From: an uncultured Clostridium sp.
Lineage (GTDB): Bacteria; Cyanobacteriota; Vampirovibrionia; Gastranaerophilales; Gastranaerophilaceae
Length of the DNA: 8,119 nucleotides
Direction: 5' to 3'
NCBI GenBank assembly: GCA_958449715.1
Contig: CAUDIU010000076.1
Span: 1 to 8,119, forward strand
The position numbers and the translations under genes were made by a program. Under the pieces are notes generated by a model. It was not told where the DNA came from. It saw only the letters and a program-made list of their open reading frames with translations, and ran no database searches. Each line of letters starts with the position of its first letter. The stretch's first letter is position 1. Of the stretch, positions 5,793-8,119 are shown in pieces.

Positions 5793-5826
5793 TTTTGTAT
5801 AAAAAATAGCACTTTTTTATACAAAA
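5793..5826. promoter_or_regulatory. Perfect 14-bp inverted repeat in the pyrH/RHH divergent region
   Basis: TTTTGTATAAAAAA (5793-5806) and TTTTTTATACAAAA (5813-5826) are exact inverse complements around a 6-base centre (tagcac). TTGTAT (5795-5800) and TATACA (5818-5823), separated by 17 bases, are placed like -35 and -10 boxes for the gene at 5880. The repeat would therefore cover that promoter and could be an operator. As RNA it would form an A/U-only hairpin, poor as a terminator. Autoregulation by the RHH protein is an inference. Confidence 0.45.
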
Positions 5827-5879
5827 TTGTTTTTATAAAAATATAGAGAAAAATATCCACATGAAGAAAAGGAGAATAT

Positions 5880-6068
5880 ATGGCTCGAGTATTAATTTCA
5901 ATGCCTGAAGAATTTTTGCAAAAAATCGATCAAGTGGCAGATGGAGAAAATCGTTCACGCAGTGAATTGATTAGAGAAGCTTTACGAACTTACATCTACA
6001 AACAAAAAGTTCGAGAGTCAACAACTTCTGCAAGAAACGCAGAATTGTTAGAATCGTTACTTGAGTAG
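5880..6068 (+). CDS. Orphan ribbon-helix-helix (CopG/MazE-like) DNA-binding regulator
   Basis: This 62-aa protein is a ribbon-helix-helix dimer subunit. The DNA-contacting beta strand is ARVLISMP (2-9), with R3, L5 and S7 at the alternating positions that face DNA. Helix A is EEFLQKIDQVA (10-20) and helix B is SRSELIREALRTYIYKQK (26-43) after the turn GENR. The rest (44-62) is a short polar and Leu-rich tail. It resembles the N-terminal half of CopG-type antitoxins such as the B. subtilis EndoA antitoxin, but it is shorter and no toxin gene follows: the terminator starts 11 bases after the stop. The RBS AAAAGGAG (5867-5874) is strong. The inverted repeat at 5793-5826 is a candidate site for it and it may also affect the divergent pyrH operon. 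Confidence 0.85.
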   Translation: MARVLISMPEEFLQKIDQVADGENRSRSELIREALRTYIYKQKVRESTTSARNAELLESLLE

Positions 6069-6078
6069 ACATTAGCAC

Positions 6079-6115
6079 TAAAAACCACGAATAATATTCG
6101 TGGTTTTTAATTTTT
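6079..6115 (+). terminator. Intrinsic terminator after the RHH gene
   Basis: A 14-bp stem (TAAAAACCACGAAT 6079-6092, ATTCGTGGTTTTTA 6096-6109) has a 3-base loop and a following T run to 6115. It starts 11 bases after the stop codon and separates this gene from the GntR-like gene. Confidence 0.9.
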
Positions 6116-6139
6116 CTTCACAAACTAGCAAAAAAATAT

Positions 6140-6169
6140 TTGATGTTTTTTTACAAATAGTGTACTATT
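6140..6169 (+). promoter_or_regulatory. Promoter of the GntR-like gene with overlapping palindromic operator
   Basis: TTGATG (6140-6145) and TACTAT (6163-6168) are 17 bases apart. AATAGT-gt-ACTATT (6156-6169) is a perfect 6+2+6 inverted repeat that covers the -10 box and has the GT...AC core common to GntR-family operators. The predicted start near 6175 leaves a leader of about 14 bases holding GAGGT, which supports the ATG at 6189. Autoregulation is inferred. Confidence 0.55.
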
Positions 6170-6188
6170 AGCAATGAGGTATGTGTGT

Positions 6189-7334
6189 ATGAAAAACATC
6201 AAATATATTCTTCCACAAAAATCGAAATTAAAACAAATTAAAATTAGTGAAATAAATTTTGCATTACCCGACTTGAAGAATATAGAAGAATCAAAAGCTA
6301 TTGCAATTGCAAAATGGCTTATGCATTGGATTGACAATGACAAATCAATAAAACCAAACACACTATTACCATCAAAACCAGAACTTGCATATATGTTAGG
6401 TGTAAGTATTGGAACTATACAAAATTCACTAAGATACATTGAAGATATGGGATATGTAGAATCTAAACAATGTATCGGAACAATAATTCGAGACAAAAAT
6501 AATACAGACAGCTGCATTAGAAAACTCACATCTAAAAGAGAACTTGCAATTAATGCTATAAAGAATTATATTTTAGAAAAAAAATATTCAATAGGACAAT
6601 TTTTACCATCTTCAAGACAAATCTCATCACAAATAGGCTGTTCTTCTAATACAACAAGACTTGCTCTAGAATATCTTGGCACAATAAATATTCTTGAACA
6701 CAAATTCAAAAAATCTAATGAAACTGGTTGGATAATCAAATCTTTAGACTTTACAGTTCAAGATTCAATTGATGAGAACAACACTCTTGTAAAAAAAGTA
6801 GAAGATGATTTAAAAGATTTTATTACAAAAAATTTAAAAGTTGGAGATAAAATCCCTGCCCATTCAGAACTTTCTAAAGAATTATCAGTAAGCATAAAAA
6901 CTATACACGATGCTTTAAAAAGTTTAATTAGTAATGGAATACTCTTAGCTAGAAGAGGTCGTTACGGAACAACTGTAATAAAAATGCCAAATGATAAAAA
7001 TATTCCGATGAAAAAAGAAACATCGATATTCGCACCAGCTGCAGAAACTGCATTTTATTACTATGAAAAAACTCAAAATCATATTAAGAAAATGATTGCA
7101 GAAAATTATGAAATTGGGCAAAAACTACCTTCAATTATAGAATTATCACAACAACTTGACCTAAGCCCAAATACAATAAGAAAGGCTTTTCACAATTTGG
7201 CAAAAGAAGGCTATCTTGCTTTTTCACGTGGACGTTACGGTGGGACATTCGTAATTGATATCCCTGAAACAGATGAACAAACTTTCAAATGGTTAGCTGT
7301 TAACCCTAAATATGCAGAGGTTTATAAAAACTAA
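6189..7334 (+). CDS. Regulator with four tandem GntR-like winged-helix domains
   Basis: This 381-aa cytoplasmic protein is probably a DNA-binding regulator. Four repeats each show the GntR winged-helix pattern (helix, 'LPS..ELA..LGVS..TI..AL..L...G.l', then a wing): about 36-101 (LPSKPELAYMLGVSIGTIQNSL), 117-184 (LPSSRQISSQIGCSSNTTRLAL, more diverged), 200-266 (IPAHSELSKELSVSIKTIHDAL) and 291-357 (LPSIIELSQQLDLSPNTIRKAF). The last two wings are nearly the same (RRGRYGTTVI and SRGRYGGTFVI). No FCD, UTRA, aminotransferase or other effector domain follows, although one HTH plus an effector domain is usual for the family. I chose ATG 6189 because GAGGT (6176-6180) is eight bases upstream; ATG 6174 in the same frame has no RBS. 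The palindrome over its -10 box fits self-repression. The 3' end overlaps the convergent pilin-like gene by 4 bp. Confidence 0.85.
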   Translation: MKNIKYILPQKSKLKQIKISEINFALPDLKNIEESKAIAIAKWLMHWIDNDKSIKPNTLLPSKPELAYMLGVSIGTIQNSLRYIEDMGYVESKQCIGTIIRDKNNTDSCIRKLTSKRELAINAIKNYILEKKYSIGQFLPSSRQISSQIGCSSNTTRLALEYLGTINILEHKFKKSNETGWIIKSLDFTVQDSIDENNTLVKKVEDDLKDFITKNLKVGDKIPAHSELSKELSVSIKTIHDALKSLISNGILLARRGRYGTTVIKMPNDKNIPMKKETSIFAPAAETAFYYYEKTQNHIKKMIAENYEIGQKLPSIIELSQQLDLSPNTIRKAFHNLAKEGYLAFSRGRYGGTFVIDIPETDEQTFKWLAVNPKYAEVYKN

Positions 7335-8056
7335 GGCAGCATATTCCAATAGCTTTTTCCATCATCATGAGGCCAAGTGTCAGTTAAAGCAAATTGAGCA
7401 CAAGATACTCCTGTATCGTGTGGAACAGAACAAGTATTAGCTTTTTGGAAATTACAACAAGCTAACTTTTGAGCATCTGTTGTCGCAAACAAATAATCCC
7501 CAGAATCTGGGTGCAACTTATTACTTTTATCTAACTGAAAATAAAAAAGATCATACCCAAATTTATTTGGGCCTTTTGTACCATTGGTGTCTACAACAAA
7601 ATCTAATCCAACACCACCAGCAGTCCACCAACATCCACTAGATGCAACCATCATACCATTACTTAAAATAATTGCGCCGTTATCATGTGAATCTGTATTA
7701 AATGGCTCATGTCCGGGAGCTGATTGATAGAATTTAGAATTTTCATAACCTAATTTAGTTAAATCAGCAGTACTACCATATTCACTTCTTACAACTTTTA
7801 CATATTTAGCAAAATCTTTTATAAATATACGCTCATCTCTATCTCTATAATTATAACAATAGATTTTAGCAATATCGATATTTTCACTGCTCATTTGAGT
7901 TATGACCTGTGCCACCAAAGAATGAGCTTTCTTAAATTGAGCTTCTAACGCTTTATTTCTTTGTTTGCTTATCAATGTAGGCATAGTCATAGCTGCAACT
8001 ACACCAAGTATCCCAATTGTGACCAAAACCTCAGCCAATGTAAAAGCTTTTTTCAT
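7331..8056 (-). CDS. Type IV pilin / pseudopilin-like protein
   Basis: The N-terminus is a class III prepilin signal: MKKA, then F5 at the cleavage site, E9 at +5, and the hydrophobic helix 'FTLAEVLVTIGILGVV' continuing to M25. A prepilin peptidase would cut after Ala4, where Gly is more common. The remainder (about 30-241) is a helix then a globular domain. It has six cysteines (67, 142, 200, 201, 209, 219), likely for disulfides outside the membrane, and a 'LDFVVDTNGTKGPNKFGYD' block (151-169) of a type seen in pseudopilins as an Asp/Asn-rich, possibly metal-binding loop. The end is SYWNMLP. At 241 aa it is longer than a typical major pilin, which suits a minor pilin, surface pseudopilin or secretion-system component. 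The start has GGAG about nine bases upstream. The gene stands alone; no secretion ATPase, peptidase or other pilin is nearby. Confidence 0.9.
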   Translation of the reverse strand: MKKAFTLAEVLVTIGILGVVAAMTMPTLISKQRNKALEAQFKKAHSLVAQVITQMSSENIDIAKIYCYNYRDRDERIFIKDFAKYVKVVRSEYGSTADLTKLGYENSKFYQSAPGHEPFNTDSHDNGAIILSNGMMVASSGCWWTAGGVGLDFVVDTNGTKGPNKFGYDLFYFQLDKSNKLHPDSGDYLFATTDAQKLACCNFQKANTCSVPHDTGVSCAQFALTDTWPHDDGKSYWNMLP

Positions 8057-8091
8057 AACTATAACTCCAATAATTCATAAATATTATAATT

Positions 8092-8100
8092 ATTATAACA
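8092..8100 (-). promoter_or_regulatory. Extended -10 promoter of the pilin-like gene
   Basis: On the minus strand TGTTATAAT (8100-8092) is an exact extended -10 element (TGnTATAAT), about 35 bp before the ATG at 8056. The -35 would lie at the window edge and cannot be judged. Confidence 0.5.
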
Positions 8101-8119
8101 AATATTTATAAACTTTTCA

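Noticed and set aside
5793..5826. Inverted repeat as an intrinsic terminator
   Set aside because: The stem has a single G-C pair and almost only A-T pairs, it lies upstream of a gene in a divergent region, and no gene ends here.
5880..6068. Toxin-antitoxin pair
   Set aside because: No second gene follows; a strong terminator starts 11 bases after the stop, and the next gene has its own promoter.
6174..6188. Upstream in-frame ATG of the GntR-like gene adding MRYVC
   Set aside because: It has no ribosome binding site and would place the GAGGT inside the coding region; it also lies at the predicted transcription start.
6125..6529. Long open frame on the minus strand opposite the GntR-like gene
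   Set aside because: It runs antisense to a strongly supported gene, has a random hydrophobic composition and no RBS or family pattern.
1..8119. CRISPR array, tRNA/rRNA genes, insertion sequences or prophage genes
   Set aside because: No regularly spaced repeats, tRNA-like cloverleafs, transposase motifs or terminal inverted repeats were seen on reading both strands.

Overview
The window is AT-rich bacterial DNA with no mobile element, rRNA, tRNA or CRISPR. It most resembles an uncultured, gut-type Vampirovibrionia/Melainabacteria (Gastranaerophilales-like) genome. That is an inference from the low GC, the pseudopilin leader with 'FTLAEVLVTIG' followed by 'AAMTMPTLI', the motile, non-photosynthetic character reported for the group, and two promoters that look like flagellar sigma-28 (FliA) sites. 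No phylogenetic marker was tested, and other low-GC anaerobes use similar leaders.

Layout. (1) Positions 1-2153 hold lineage-type small genes: the 5' end of an unidentified leftward gene (1-143) with its own promoter and a nearby palindrome; a 169-aa Ser/Ala/Asn/Gln-rich protein (335-844); a 62-aa single-pass membrane protein (993-1181); a 58-aa ORF on the minus strand (1268-1444); and a 176-aa acidic protein (1623-2153). Clear intrinsic terminators follow the 335-844 and 993-1181 genes. The 169-aa and 176-aa genes are each preceded by a near-consensus sigma-28 promoter with the same 12-nt spacer. (2) Positions 2145-5637 form a leftward housekeeping operon, pyrH-frr-cdsA-rnc-rpe: UMP kinase, ribosome recycling factor, CDP-diacylglycerol synthase, RNase III and ribulose-phosphate 3-epimerase. 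The last three junctions are all one-base TAATG stop/start overlaps, which suggests translational coupling. (3) Positions 5638-6068 carry a divergent intergenic region with a perfect 14-bp inverted repeat and an orphan ribbon-helix-helix regulator with its own terminator. (4) Positions 6189-7334 encode an unusual regulator that appears to be four tandem GntR-like winged helices with no effector domain. It has a GntR-like palindrome over its own -10 box. (5) Positions 7331-8056 encode a cysteine-containing type IV pilin/pseudopilin-like protein, convergent with the regulator and overlapping it by 4 bp.

How the genes fit together. The operon links pyrimidine nucleotide supply, translation recycling, phospholipid precursor synthesis, RNA processing and the pentose phosphate pathway as a growth-related unit. 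The two regulators to its right each carry a palindrome over or near their own promoter, so both may be autoregulated. The sigma-28-like promoters suggest that the two unknown proteins on the left belong to a motility regulon. Their composition (no signal peptide, no cysteine, polar and low in aromatics) would suit flagellar or secreted accessory proteins, but that is a hypothesis.

The points most worth follow-up are the paired sigma-28-like promoters on unknown genes, the four-winged-helix regulator, a Cys in place of a conserved catalytic Asp in RNase III, and the unannotated 58-aa ORF.
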